NCBI RefSeq assembly: GCF_001639065.2
Contig: NZ_LQXO02000053.1
Span: 620,001 to 684,000 of the forward strand
Reading direction: 5' to 3'
Length of the DNA stretch: 64,000 bases
Source: Vibrio barjaei
GTDB taxonomy: Bacteria > Pseudomonadota > Gammaproteobacteria > Enterobacterales > Vibrionaceae
Below are positions 44,576 to 53,119 of this stretch, in pieces (position 1 is the stretch's first letter; every line of letters starts with the position of its first letter). The position numbers were made by a program, and so were the translations under genes. A model generated the notes under the pieces. The model worked only from the letters and a program-made list of their open reading frames with translations, had not been told where the DNA came from and did no database searches.

Positions 44576-46936
44576 CTACTTTCTAAGTGCATTAAGCCTT
44601 GCTTGGGCGATACCATAAACGGTATCTATAGGATAACTGCCCTCCAATGACGGTGTACCCGCCTCTTTCCCGGTAAACAGTTCTATCGCTTCTGTTACAT
44701 GATCAATCGCCCAAATGTTAAATTCACCTTTATCAACCGCTTTCACAATATCAGGTCTTAGCATTAGGTTATGAACATTTGAGCGAGGGATAATGACACC
44801 TTGTTCAGAGGTTCTACCTTTAATGGTACAAACATCGAAGAAGCCTTCTATTTTCTCATTCACACCACCAATTGGTTGAGATTCACCGAACTGGTTCATC
44901 GACCCAGTGATAGCGATATCTTGTCGATTTGCCTGTCCTGAGAATGCCGACACTACCGCACAAAACTCAGCCATACTCGCACTATCACCATCGACACCAC
45001 CATAGGACTGCTCAAAGGTGATGGTCGTGGTAAGCGGGACTTTAGCCGTCTTACCAAATACTGAAGACAAGTACGCCGTTAAGATCATCACCCCTTTGGA
45101 GTGAATACTGCCACCCAAATCCACGCTGCGTTCAATATCGATAACATCGCCATCGCCGTAAGAGGTCGTCGCAGTAATACGATTAGGTGCGCCAAACATA
45201 TGATCGCTGGTTGTCAGAACCGAAAGTGCATTCACTTGCCCAATCGCCGAACCTTGGGTATGAATTAGCGTCGTGCCATTTACAAACCCTTCCATCACGT
45301 TATCTTGTAAGCGATTGACTCGCATCTGTTGGTATTCCAACGCTTGTTCAACGTGCCCAGCTCGAATCAAATTGGATTTGGCATTACGAGCCACATAGTT
45401 TGATTCTCGTAATAGATTCGCAATGTGTGCTGAGTGCAATGACAGTTTGTTTTGATCACCCGATAGACGAGAGCTGTGTTCGATAATACGAGCTATCGCT
45501 TTACGGTCACAATGCAACATATTGTTGTCATGAACGATACTGGAAATAAAGCGGGCATAGTGCAGCTCGGAATCTGCGCTCCTCGGCATCTCATCTTCAA
45601 AATCAGCAGTTACTTTAAACAACTCACTAAATTCCGGATCGTAGTGTTGCAACAATTGGTAGGTACGATAATCACCAAACAAGATGATCTTAACGTCAAG
45701 AGGAATTGGCTGCGGATCAAGCGAAACCGTACCGGTCAGAGTGACTTCTTTCTCTAATGACGTAAAACTTAATTGTCGTGAACGTAAAGCACGCTTCAAA
45801 CCATCCCAGACATAAGGCTGTTCCAGTACTTTTACCGCATCCATTAACAATACGCCGCCATTAGCACGATGCAGGCTGCCAGCTCGAATCAATGAGAAAT
45901 CGGTAAATACTGTGCCTTTGTAGGTCGCCGTCTCGATATAGCCGAATAACGAGTGATAATTCGGGTTTTCTTCCACAATGATAGGAAAATCGGAACAAGC
46001 CTGCTTAACAATCAAGTTTACCTTGTAGCGACGCGGGAACTTTTTATCAAGGGAGGCCGACGCGATTTCGCCCTGCTCACTGCCCTCTTCTAAGAAAATA
46101 TCAACGTTTTCACAGATGTCCTTTTGCAACTCTGTAAAGTACTTCTTAATTTCGGTGTAACCGTTGTAGTCTTTTTTGAGCTTTTTAATCAGATGACTGA
46201 TAACACCAAGCGTCACTTCTTCATTGAGTTTTTGAATATTGTCAGTATAGGTTTCTTCCCAGTCGGTTAGCTCACGAGCCATCCCACGCAGACTCACTTC
46301 CAACTCGTCGATCGTTAAACCAAAGCGCTCCTGCTCATCATCGGGCAATTCGGCAAAACTTTCTTCTGTATGTAGCTCCTCCTCGTTCATTGCCACAAAC
46401 TGGTAGTCACCTTGAGGTGTAATGGTCAGGCTAATACCTTTCTCTTTAGCCTCTTCACTGAGTTTTTGTAACTCAACTTGCTGTTTCTTAGCGAGGTCAT
46501 TTTTTAGCTTGTCGGCACGACCAAAGTAAAGCTCATTGTCGAACGCCATCGGTATAGCTTTCACTAGCTTTAGGATAAGCTTCTCAACATCTTTCTTGAG
46601 TCTTTCGCCGACACCGCAAGGCAATTTCAAGACCTTAGGTGTTCGAGTATCGGCAAAGTTAGCCACATAACACCAATCATATAGGTCACTGCTGTCATGA
46701 GGATGACGACTTAAATAACGTAAGATCATCGTACGTTTACCAAGACCATTCTGGCCGATAGCGTAGATGTTGTAGCCTTTCTCTTTAATTGACATCGCAA
46801 ACTCAACCGCTTTCTGAGCGCGTTCTTGTCCGACGATTTCATCAATTGGTGGAAGTTCTTTGGTGGATTTACAAGGCAGTTTTTCCAGTTCTGCTGCGTG
46901 GTATAGCTGTTTTGTTTCTAATCGTTGGATCGCCAT
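44576..46936 (-). CDS. Lon-family ATP-dependent protease (YcbZ/LonB-like)
   Basis: 786 residues. The Walker A is GQNGLGKRT (61-69) in an N-terminal AAA region interrupted by a long acidic, coiled insertion (about 140-290). The Lon protease domain is C-terminal: catalytic Ser near residue 650 in GGVDGDSASMAEF and catalytic Lys about 43 residues later in IGGVNEKIEGFFD. It lacks the N-terminal substrate-binding domain of housekeeping Lon, so it belongs to the shorter Lon-like group. It is a single-gene transcription unit. The client proteins are unknown. Confidence 0.9.
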   Translation of the reverse strand: MAIQRLETKQLYHAAELEKLPCKSTKELPPIDEIVGQERAQKAVEFAMSIKEKGYNIYAIGQNGLGKRTMILRYLSRHPHDSSDLYDWCYVANFADTRTPKVLKLPCGVGERLKKDVEKLILKLVKAIPMAFDNELYFGRADKLKNDLAKKQQVELQKLSEEAKEKGISLTITPQGDYQFVAMNEEELHTEESFAELPDDEQERFGLTIDELEVSLRGMARELTDWEETYTDNIQKLNEEVTLGVISHLIKKLKKDYNGYTEIKKYFTELQKDICENVDIFLEEGSEQGEIASASLDKKFPRRYKVNLIVKQACSDFPIIVEENPNYHSLFGYIETATYKGTVFTDFSLIRAGSLHRANGGVLLMDAVKVLEQPYVWDGLKRALRSRQLSFTSLEKEVTLTGTVSLDPQPIPLDVKIILFGDYRTYQLLQHYDPEFSELFKVTADFEDEMPRSADSELHYARFISSIVHDNNMLHCDRKAIARIIEHSSRLSGDQNKLSLHSAHIANLLRESNYVARNAKSNLIRAGHVEQALEYQQMRVNRLQDNVMEGFVNGTTLIHTQGSAIGQVNALSVLTTSDHMFGAPNRITATTSYGDGDVIDIERSVDLGGSIHSKGVMILTAYLSSVFGKTAKVPLTTTITFEQSYGGVDGDSASMAEFCAVVSAFSGQANRQDIAITGSMNQFGESQPIGGVNEKIEGFFDVCTIKGRTSEQGVIIPRSNVHNLMLRPDIVKAVDKGEFNIWAIDHVTEAIELFTGKEAGTPSLEGSYPIDTVYGIAQARLNALRK

Positions 46937-47068
46937 AACCAGCTCCTTATCATTTCCTTCTTCACTTCAGTTTAGCCGAATTGGCTTTACAATTTAGTGA
47001 CTTAGTAAGAAATTACGTTTAAGTGGTCAGTTTTTAGACAAAGCGAAGGTTTATCGTAGAAGTGAAGA

Positions 47069-47096
47069 GTGCCAGAGCGAGGGCATACTCTGGCAC
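47069..47096 (-). terminator. Terminator-like hairpin after the universal stress protein gene
   Basis: GTGCCAGAG (47069-47077) and CTCTGGCAC (47088-47096) form a perfect 9-bp stem with a 10-base loop, 13 bp beyond the stop codon of the minus-strand gene. The following T content is low (TCTTCACTTC). Confidence 0.65.
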
Positions 47097-47109
47097 GCAG
47101 AGAAGATCT

Positions 47110-47529
47110 TTAACCAATGAACAACAAGTCCATGGAATGATGCTTGCGGAGTTCAGATTCAGCACCAGAAATTGCGGAGAAGAAGCTATGCTCTTTACCA
47201 AATACAACTAGACTCGCGTTCAACTCCTCAATCAGTTCAAGTAAGTGTTTCGTCACATTCCCTTCCGTCATATGAATGGCACGAATGGGATAATTCGTTC
47301 CCTTAGCAAGCGCCATAAGCTCTTCAAATTTACGAAACTGTTCAGAGTCATGAAAAGACGCCAACTCGACTTCAAGGTCATTAAAACTGTTATTGCCGAT
47401 TCCTGGCTCAACATACACAACATGTAAATCGGCGTTGTTTTGCTCTGCAATAACACCAGTTTTCACCAATAGTCGGTGAGAACGTTCATCCGCAGGATCA
47501 AGCGCTAAAAGAATAGTTTGATATAGCAT
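47110..47529 (-). CDS. Universal stress protein (UspA family)
   Basis: 139 residues, one Usp domain: start YQTILLALDPADER, beta strand ADLHVVYVEPG, and helix LLELIEELNASLVVFGKEH. The canonical ATP-binding GxxGxxGS near the C-terminus is not clear (AISGAESELRKHHSMDLLFIG), so ATP binding is doubtful and it is closer to the UspA-like, non-ATP-binding group. Cytoplasmic stress-survival role by family. Confidence 0.88.
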   Translation of the reverse strand: MLYQTILLALDPADERSHRLLVKTGVIAEQNNADLHVVYVEPGIGNNSFNDLEVELASFHDSEQFRKFEELMALAKGTNYPIRAIHMTEGNVTKHLLELIEELNASLVVFGKEHSFFSAISGAESELRKHHSMDLLFIG

Positions 47530-47631
47530 GGTTTCGTCCCGTTAAGATACCTACCTATAATTTCGGTCTTAACACAACAAAACTCAAGATATTAGTGAAT
47601 TAATTCCAGCAAGATAAGTTTACGTATTCAC

Positions 47632-48141
47632 TTAGGTTTCTTTGCTAGGCTGACATTCCAGACGATACAAGCGATACACTGTAGTCGATAATACGATGGC
47701 ATTGAATGTGTCGTTTAGCATCCCACCGTAAGAACCCACTATCACCGCGTTAACCAGCCAAATGAGCGTGCATAGTAAAAACGCCAATCGCATTTTCAAA
47801 CCCTGTCCAAGAAATAGCGCCCAACAACTCAACGAGGAAGCCAGCCAAGGGAGAATGTCCTTAGCTTCCGTGTAATAGGTAATGGTCATAGCGGTTTGGA
47901 TAGCCATAAACAACCAAAACATAGGCGCGCCTTTAAACCTCAAAGAGACAAATGCACGCACTGAATTGATCAATAGATTAATGGCAGCGACCACGGCCCC
48001 CATAAAAAAGTAATGGGTTGAAAACAACAAGCAAGAGCAACAAATAAGGGCTCGCATTCTATTGTCGTTTACCGTGCTCCCTGCCAACAAGTTGACGCCA
48101 AACGCCATAAACCCTATTGCTTGTATTAGTTCACTGCTCAC
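47632..48141 (-). CDS. YgjV-family inner-membrane protein
   Basis: 169 residues with about six hydrophobic helices and short loops (SSELIQAIGFMAFGVNLLAG, FLLCTLIWLVNAVIVGSYGG). The length and organisation match the YgjV family of inner-membrane proteins of unknown function. A TTATTAGTAA element lies about 20 bp upstream of its start, shared with the XRE regulator gene behind it. Confidence 0.82.
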   Translation of the reverse strand: MSSELIQAIGFMAFGVNLLAGSTVNDNRMRALICCSCLLFSTHYFFMGAVVAAINLLINSVRAFVSLRFKGAPMFWLFMAIQTAMTITYYTEAKDILPWLASSLSCWALFLGQGLKMRLAFLLCTLIWLVNAVIVGSYGGMLNDTFNAIVLSTTVYRLYRLECQPSKET

Positions 48142-48158
48142 GTAGCACTCATTATTTG

Positions 48159-48168
48159 TTATTAGTAA
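48159..48168. promoter_or_regulatory. Regulator half of the shared palindrome, upstream of ygjV
   Basis: TTATTAGTAA matches the 10-bp core of the perfect palindrome at 49064-49078. It lies 18 bp upstream of the ygjV start codon, a position suited to repression or activation by the neighbouring XRE protein. Confidence 0.45.
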
Positions 48169-48231
48169 AGTACTATTATGTCACTAGTTTTAGAGCGGTA
48201 TTGTGATAAACAACTAGGCATTATCTAATCT

Positions 48232-49038
48232 TTACATTTCAAACGGGCTGGATCCTTTCTGTTGTATATAACGCAGGCATCTAAAATGGCTATTGGTGTG
48301 CAAATTTGATTCTGAAAGCGGGTTGTTGATCAATTGGGTACTGTGACCCCGATAAAAGCTCACGTTGCCATTTTGTTCCGTTTTTTCCAGATAGATATCC
48401 CGTAAAAAGCATTCAAGACTGGATTCGTGGACCAACACATGAAGCTCACAACCAATGCAAAGCTCTAGAATGGTTTTGGTCAAACGCATGCGAACGTCTC
48501 CCGATAGAGCCCCGTAGCTGGCAAGGGAAAATACCCCATTTTCAATGGAGAAAATCGCATGCCCAATAATGGCCCCCCCATGCAATAGTCGCAATACTTG
48601 AGGTCGCTGAATGTTCATCTGCTTCAGTACACGCTCAATAGGCAACGAGAATATTTTTGAGTGACCTTGGGAAATAATTTGGCGACTGCTATCGTCTAAC
48701 ATGTCCCAATGCATTATCACTTGGTTATCGATCGAAAAATTATAGAGGCACTGCTGGTTCAACAGATTGTCTTTATTTTTAAGTGCTTTTGAAATAATCG
48801 CTATTTCAGTTTCCTCATAAACATAGTCTTCAGAGAAAAAGCTAGCGATACCAATTCGTCTTAATAGAGATGGCTCAACATTTCCCCTTTCCCAATGGCT
48901 AATCATACTCTGGCTCACATTCTGATATAGCTTATGAGACGTAGATAATTGGTCGGTTAACTCTGTTTGGGATAATTTACATTGCTTTCTGAAGTACCGC
49001 ATCGCCTCGGAAAATGTTTGGCGGCTAAACGAATTCAT
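48232..49038 (-). CDS. XRE-family helix-turn-helix regulator with an uncharacterised C-terminal domain
   Basis: 268 residues. The Cro/CI-type HTH covers about residues 7-65 (FRKQCKLSQTELTDQL and QSMISHWERGNVEPSL). The remaining 200 residues form a separate domain with alternating strands and helices (PQVLRLLHGGAIIGHAIFSI, LASYGALSGDVRMRLTKTI) that looks like a GNAT-type or other sensor fold, though I see no acetyl-CoA motif. The start MNSFSRQTF at 49038 is preferred to 49053. A perfect 15-bp palindrome 26 bp upstream suggests autoregulation, and a core copy precedes ygjV. Confidence 0.8.
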   Translation of the reverse strand: MNSFSRQTFSEAMRYFRKQCKLSQTELTDQLSTSHKLYQNVSQSMISHWERGNVEPSLLRRIGIASFFSEDYVYEETEIAIISKALKNKDNLLNQQCLYNFSIDNQVIMHWDMLDDSSRQIISQGHSKIFSLPIERVLKQMNIQRPQVLRLLHGGAIIGHAIFSIENGVFSLASYGALSGDVRMRLTKTILELCIGCELHVLVHESSLECFLRDIYLEKTEQNGNVSFYRGHSTQLINNPLSESNLHTNSHFRCLRYIQQKGSSPFEM

Positions 49039-49063
49039 ATAACCTCGAATCATTATTATTAGA

Positions 49064-49078
49064 TTTATTAGTAATAAA
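49064..49078. promoter_or_regulatory. Perfect 15-bp palindrome upstream of the XRE regulator
   Basis: TTTATTAGTAATAAA is symmetrical about its central G (7+1+7). It lies 26 bp before the regulator start codon, a typical place for an autoregulatory operator. Confidence 0.65.
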
Positions 49079-49319
49079 TAAAGCTCACACTAAGCCACAT
49101 TCATCAAAGTGATGTTTGCCGCTAGCTGATCAGATCTTTTTGTTGTTCGTTTTATTCGTCATCGTGATGCGTTGGTCAACGACCTTTTGCACCCAATCAT
49201 CTTTCAATAAGAAGCAGACAAATAAACTTTTTTACCCTAGCATTTAACCTACCATTTACTCCTAAAATCACATCAGTTATGTTGTTTGTTATGCAAGATT
49301 GATGTGATGGGTTTAATAC

Positions 49320-50228
49320 ATGGAAAAGTTTGTGGCAGCGTCCAAGTTCGCCTTTTCGATTGCTTTGATTATGATGGCAGCGTCCATCTATAACTTTACG
49401 CAGGAAGCGAGACAGCTCAGACTCGAACTTCCAACACTACTGGCACAAGTTGACTCGACTGCTCAGAAAATCACACCAGTCATTCAAGAAATAAAAAATA
49501 TCCAAGAAATTGTGCCTCAAATTCTGGCTCAAAGTGAAGAGTACCAGAGACTCATTCCAGAAGTCCTAAAACGAATCGACGACGTAAATCAGCAAGTTCC
49601 GGTTATTGTCACTGAAGTCGCTCAAGTGCGTGAAGCCATTCCACCCATTCTCAATGAAACTCAAAAATGGCATCAGTCTGTGCCAGATATTTTGGCAGAG
49701 GTGGATAAAACCAATACAACGGTTCGCCAAACCAACCAGCAAATCGCCGCGACAAATAAACAAATTCCGCTCATTTTGTCGGAAAGTGCAGCTCTTAGAA
49801 AAGAAGTACCTGATATTATTACGCAAGCAGAAGGTCTTGTTCAGCAAGCTGAACAGGCAGGAAGGGAAGCGAGTAAAGGTGCAGTCTCCGGTGTCATTGG
49901 CGGCATTTTAAGCTCCCCATTTCAATTGGTCGACAAAATAACCGAAGTGTCTGCCGATACTTTCGGGCTGAAAGAAAACGACAGTTACACCAAGAAGGAT
50001 AGAGAGCTTCATAAGGAGGCAGTCGAAGCCTTAGTTAAGAGTCCAAAATCAGGCAAATCGAAAACATGGAGTAACCGCTCCTCCGGTAATTCGGGCGTTG
50101 TCAGTATTCAATCTATGAAGGACTTGAGTGAATCGCGCTGCTTCTCCATACTGAGTCGACTGACCATTGCCTCTGGCCCAGATAAAGGCACACATAGCGT
50201 AACAACAGATAAGTGTATAAAACTCTAG
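49320..50228 (+). CDS. Membrane-anchored protein with ten 14-residue proline repeats
   Basis: 302 residues. One N-terminal hydrophobic segment (about 8-25, ASKFAFSIALIMMAASIYNF) acts as signal anchor, so the rest is probably periplasmic. Residues 36-175 are ten tandem 14-residue units of pattern x-h-P-x-h-h-x-x-h-x-x-h-x-x (IVPQILAQSEEYQR, LIPEVLKRIDDVNQ, AIPPILNETQKWHQ). Prolines recur at 38, 53, 66, 80, 94, 108, 122, 150 and 164, exactly every 14 apart from two shifts. A Gly/Ala stretch (GAVSGVIGGILSSPF) and a polar C-terminus with two Cys (C287, C300 approximately) follow. I do not recognise the family. A GNAT gene follows within 10 bp. Confidence 0.8.
   Translation: MEKFVAASKFAFSIALIMMAASIYNFTQEARQLRLELPTLLAQVDSTAQKITPVIQEIKNIQEIVPQILAQSEEYQRLIPEVLKRIDDVNQQVPVIVTEVAQVREAIPPILNETQKWHQSVPDILAEVDKTNTTVRQTNQQIAATNKQIPLILSESAALRKEVPDIITQAEGLVQQAEQAGREASKGAVSGVIGGILSSPFQLVDKITEVSADTFGLKENDSYTKKDRELHKEAVEALVKSPKSGKSKTWSNRSSGNSGVVSIQSMKDLSESRCFSILSRLTIASGPDKGTHSVTTDKCIKL
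49425..49844 (+). repeat. Coding tandem repeat, 10 x 42 bp (14 residues)
   Basis: The repeat of the protein above in nucleotide terms: ten consecutive 42-bp units from about 49425 to 49844. DNA identity between units is low, so the repeat is seen at the protein level (proline in position 3 of eight or nine units, hydrophobics at 2, 5, 6, 9, 12) and is old rather than recently amplified. Confidence 0.7.
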
Positions 50229-50236
50229 GAAGTACC

Positions 50237-50764
50237 GTGACAGACATTAAATACATACTTGATGATAATGTAGACGACTCCATCAACCAACAATTGATAG
50301 CGTTATTAAGTCGCTGTTTTACAAAGCCAAGCGATGAACGTTTTAAAGTACAACGCTACTACAATGAAATGCCACAACACCGCTGGTATATCGAGTCACC
50401 ATCGGGAGACGCCATCATTGCCCATCTAGCAGTACATGAGAAAACCGTTCTTCTTCGCTCACAACAAGCCTTGATTGGCGGTGTTGCTGAGGTGTGTGTG
50501 CATCCGGATTATCGAGGTCATGGGTATGTGAAGTTGTTGTTGAAACAGGCACATAACTGGATGGCGCAGCAAGGCTATGTCTACTCGGTATTATTTGGGA
50601 GAGACGAAGTATACAGCTCTAGCGGCTATGAACGCGTCACTAATCTTTACTTAGTTGGAGAAGAGGTTCCACCACGTGCAACTTCAGTCTCCGCCATGGT
50701 CACCTCGCTTACAGATAAAAAGTGGCCGCACTTCAAAGTTGAACTAAAAGGTTTAGCATTTTAG
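50237..50764 (+). CDS. GNAT-family N-acetyltransferase
   Basis: 175 residues. The acetyl-CoA binding motif A is GVAEVCVHPDYRGHGYVKLLLKQA (R/Q-x-x-G-x-G/A pattern YRGHGY) and motif B follows (FGRDEVYSSSGYERV). The GTG at 50237 with AGGAAG 4-9 bases upstream is chosen; the longer ORF from 50213 would overlap the repeat-protein gene. Substrate unknown. The close spacing to the repeat protein suggests an operon. Confidence 0.85.
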   Translation: MTDIKYILDDNVDDSINQQLIALLSRCFTKPSDERFKVQRYYNEMPQHRWYIESPSGDAIIAHLAVHEKTVLLRSQQALIGGVAEVCVHPDYRGHGYVKLLLKQAHNWMAQQGYVYSVLFGRDEVYSSSGYERVTNLYLVGEEVPPRATSVSAMVTSLTDKKWPHFKVELKGLAF

Positions 50765-50792
50765 TTCTCAAAAGATTTGAGCATAATTATGC

Positions 50793-51722
50793 TTAACGCT
50801 TAAACAAGATAACCTCTGTCACTAACTCGTGTGCGGCTACTTGTTCAGGATTATTGATGTAACGCTCGATACCTAATGGCTTACGCTTCACTTTGACTTT
50901 CTGATGCCGTGAAGCATTCATTGCCATCGACCACGCATTGCCAAGAAATTGATACTCTCCAGTGTGCTTAACGACATATGTGTCACAAGCCTTTATCTGG
51001 CCACTTAAAAATGGCTCTGGGACGCTCAATTGACGTTCTATTGGGACGCAGGTGATAAACTCAAAAAACTGAGTCTCCATTTTCATACTTTGATAATAAC
51101 TAAACAGTGCGCCGGTTGCTGGAATATGTTTTTCTTCGATGAGCACCAAAAGCTTTTCAATATGTTCTCGCATAATTGGCCCTATTTCGTTTATCGCCCC
51201 ACTCCCACGTAAGCCAATGTAATCTACGTTATCTTGTTGTCGCTCGCCAATCAGTAACAGCTCAGAGTTGACTTGCCCAACTTCCAGTTTGGCTTTGAGC
51301 ATTTTCAAGCCTCGGTCATAATCCATACCTATCATGGTTTTGAAAAGACCTTTGAGAAAAAACAGATACCAGGGCACTTGGCTTGTCATCGTCCAACTAA
51401 CTTCGCTTCTTACCCCCATTTGAACAGCTTGAAACGAAACGTGCGCCTCTGATTTGAACGGTTTGAAAAAGCGTAAATGCATCTCTAATTGATGTGACGT
51501 TCGCTTCATCAGAGTCATTTCGCCTGAGCCCACTAAGTCACCTTTCCAACTGTACCCGTCACCAATATTTCCCTGCTCTCCTCGATAATTCAACTTGCAC
51601 TCGCGCTCCATAATGAGCCAAGGTGACCATTCAGGCCAATTTCTATAGTCCGCTAAAAACTCAATTACGTGATCTGCCGTGGACTCTATGTCGATTCGTT
51701 TTTCTACGGTGTAGTTCAACAT
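50793..51722 (-). CDS. SRPBCC domain fused to a GyrI-like effector-binding domain
   Basis: 309 residues from the ATG at 51722. Residues about 1-145 are a START/SRPBCC (polyketide cyclase-like) ligand-binding fold (VEKRIDIESTADHVIEFLADYRNWPEWSPW). Residues about 150-309 match the GyrI-like AraC effector-binding domain (IGLRGSGAINEIGP, GALFSYYQ, and the C-terminal ending). Both bind small hydrophobic molecules; neither carries a DNA-binding domain here. The protein may sequester or sense a toxic compound. Function unknown. Stand-alone gene. Confidence 0.8.
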   Translation of the reverse strand: MLNYTVEKRIDIESTADHVIEFLADYRNWPEWSPWLIMERECKLNYRGEQGNIGDGYSWKGDLVGSGEMTLMKRTSHQLEMHLRFFKPFKSEAHVSFQAVQMGVRSEVSWTMTSQVPWYLFFLKGLFKTMIGMDYDRGLKMLKAKLEVGQVNSELLLIGERQQDNVDYIGLRGSGAINEIGPIMREHIEKLLVLIEEKHIPATGALFSYYQSMKMETQFFEFITCVPIERQLSVPEPFLSGQIKACDTYVVKHTGEYQFLGNAWSMAMNASRHQKVKVKRKPLGIERYINNPEQVAAHELVTEVILFKR

Positions 51723-51891
51723 GGTTAAGAAGATCCTATCTTTTTTTATCAATAGTTTAGTCACGATTAATCTAATACGCGAACTCAGCAATTAAGAGGT
51801 TTAACAGAAACTTGAAACGGGTATTAGTGATCGATAGAAAACTCAACACGTAACAGAGCTCTGCGTATATGAACAAACAAGGAATGCAACT

Positions 51892-52380
51892 ATGAAATAC
51901 CTTATATCCCGTGTGATCACCTTTTTTTCTGTGCTTCTGTTTTCATTTTCGGCTAGTGCAGGACATCATGGAAAGGACATTGTCGACGTCGCCTCTGAAA
52001 ACGGCTCGTTCACCACTCTCGTTGCGGCGGTTCAAGCAGCAGGATTAGTCGATACACTCAAAGGCCAAGGTCCATTCACTGTCTTCGCTCCAACCGACGA
52101 AGCCTTTGCTAAATTGCCGGCAGGTACCGTTGAAAGCTTGTTAAAGCCAGAAAACAAAGACAAGTTAGTCGCGATACTCACTTATCATGTCGTTCCGGGT
52201 AAAGTGATGGCCGCTGACGTCATGGGGCTCGAAAAAGCAACTACCGTTCAAGGGCAAGACATTATGATTACCAAAAAAGATGGGAAGGTAATGGTAGACA
52301 ATGCAACGGTTGTGGCTACCGACGTGATGGCGAAGAATGGTGTAATTCACGTCATAGATACGGTGATAATGCCGAAATAA
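51892..52380 (+). CDS. Secreted fasciclin (FAS1) domain protein
   Basis: 162 residues with a signal peptide (about 1-24, FFSVLLFSFSASAG). One complete FAS1 domain follows (about 30-160), with the H1 and H2 signatures FTVFAPTDEAFAKLPAGTV and TYHVVPGK plus VIHVIDTVIMPK. FAS1 proteins are secreted or envelope proteins linked to adhesion and surface growth. Close to other envelope genes but on the opposite strand. Confidence 0.9.
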   Translation: MKYLISRVITFFSVLLFSFSASAGHHGKDIVDVASENGSFTTLVAAVQAAGLVDTLKGQGPFTVFAPTDEAFAKLPAGTVESLLKPENKDKLVAILTYHVVPGKVMAADVMGLEKATTVQGQDIMITKKDGKVMVDNATVVATDVMAKNGVIHVIDTVIMPK

Positions 52381-52396
52381 AATCAGATTACCTTTG

Positions 52397-52429
52397 AGTA
52401 GGTGATCGGAACAACGACCACCTACTTTT
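52397..52429 (+). terminator. Terminator of the fasciclin gene
   Basis: AGTAGGTG (52397-52404) and CACCTACT (52419-52426) form an 8-bp stem with a partly pairing 14-base loop and a short T tract, between convergent genes. Confidence 0.75.
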
Positions 52430-52454
52430 GGATTCCTCTCGACAAGTCAGCGCG

Positions 52455-53030
52455 CTAATTGGCTCTTGAAGGAATTAAGTTGAGCATTGAAGTAATGATT
52501 CTTTCCATTTCATGTTGCTGACTTGGGTCATCAATGCGACCCTCAGTAGGCCCTTGCGCTAACACTCGCCAACGTGGGAAATCGCCAACCGGGGCAAAAG
52601 CCGCGACGTAGACACTGCCTTTCTCACCTTCCTCACCAGGTTCCGCATCAACCTTTATACCAGTTGATATTTGGGTCGATTCAAAGATTTCCTGGTCATT
52701 CATACCAGACTCCGTCGCAATCCCGAAATCCATGAACATATTAGGGCGTTGAGAAGAGGAAACTTGAATATAGCCCTTGCTGGCAAGTTCGTTATCAATA
52801 AGATGTTTAATGACTTTGAGATACTTTTCACCATCAACATTATCCGATACTCTTGCCACCGCAGAGTCCGGTCTCCACGCGTAAGTTGCAACACCTTGGG
52901 CTGGCAGGAAAGAGAAATCGCCAGTGGTAGCAATACCATAGGATAAATTGGGTTGCGGTGAGATCGCAGTAGTTGTACAACCAACAAGTGCTAATCCAGC
53001 AATCAGTAATAGGGATAGTTTCTTCGTCAT
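52455..53030 (-). CDS. DUF4136 lipoprotein
   Basis: 191 residues. Lipoprotein signal MTKKLSLLLIAGLALVGC with lipidated Cys18, followed by TTTAISPQP, so outer-membrane sorting is expected. The region from about residue 40 to 180 (TYAWRPDSAV, YIQVSSSQRPNMFMDF, PRWRVLAQGP) is a DUF4136 domain. The biochemical role is unknown. An envelope SYLF protein gene lies upstream on the same strand with about 90 bp between. Confidence 0.8.
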   Translation of the reverse strand: MTKKLSLLLIAGLALVGCTTTAISPQPNLSYGIATTGDFSFLPAQGVATYAWRPDSAVARVSDNVDGEKYLKVIKHLIDNELASKGYIQVSSSQRPNMFMDFGIATESGMNDQEIFESTQISTGIKVDAEPGEEGEKGSVYVAAFAPVGDFPRWRVLAQGPTEGRIDDPSQQHEMERIITSMLNLIPSRAN

Positions 53031-53119
53031 CTCGTCACTCTTCTATTCGCCTTTCCGTTACAATACTAAATGACTCTATAAAGAATGACACCGTTTTTCA
53101 CACATTAACGATGAGTTTT

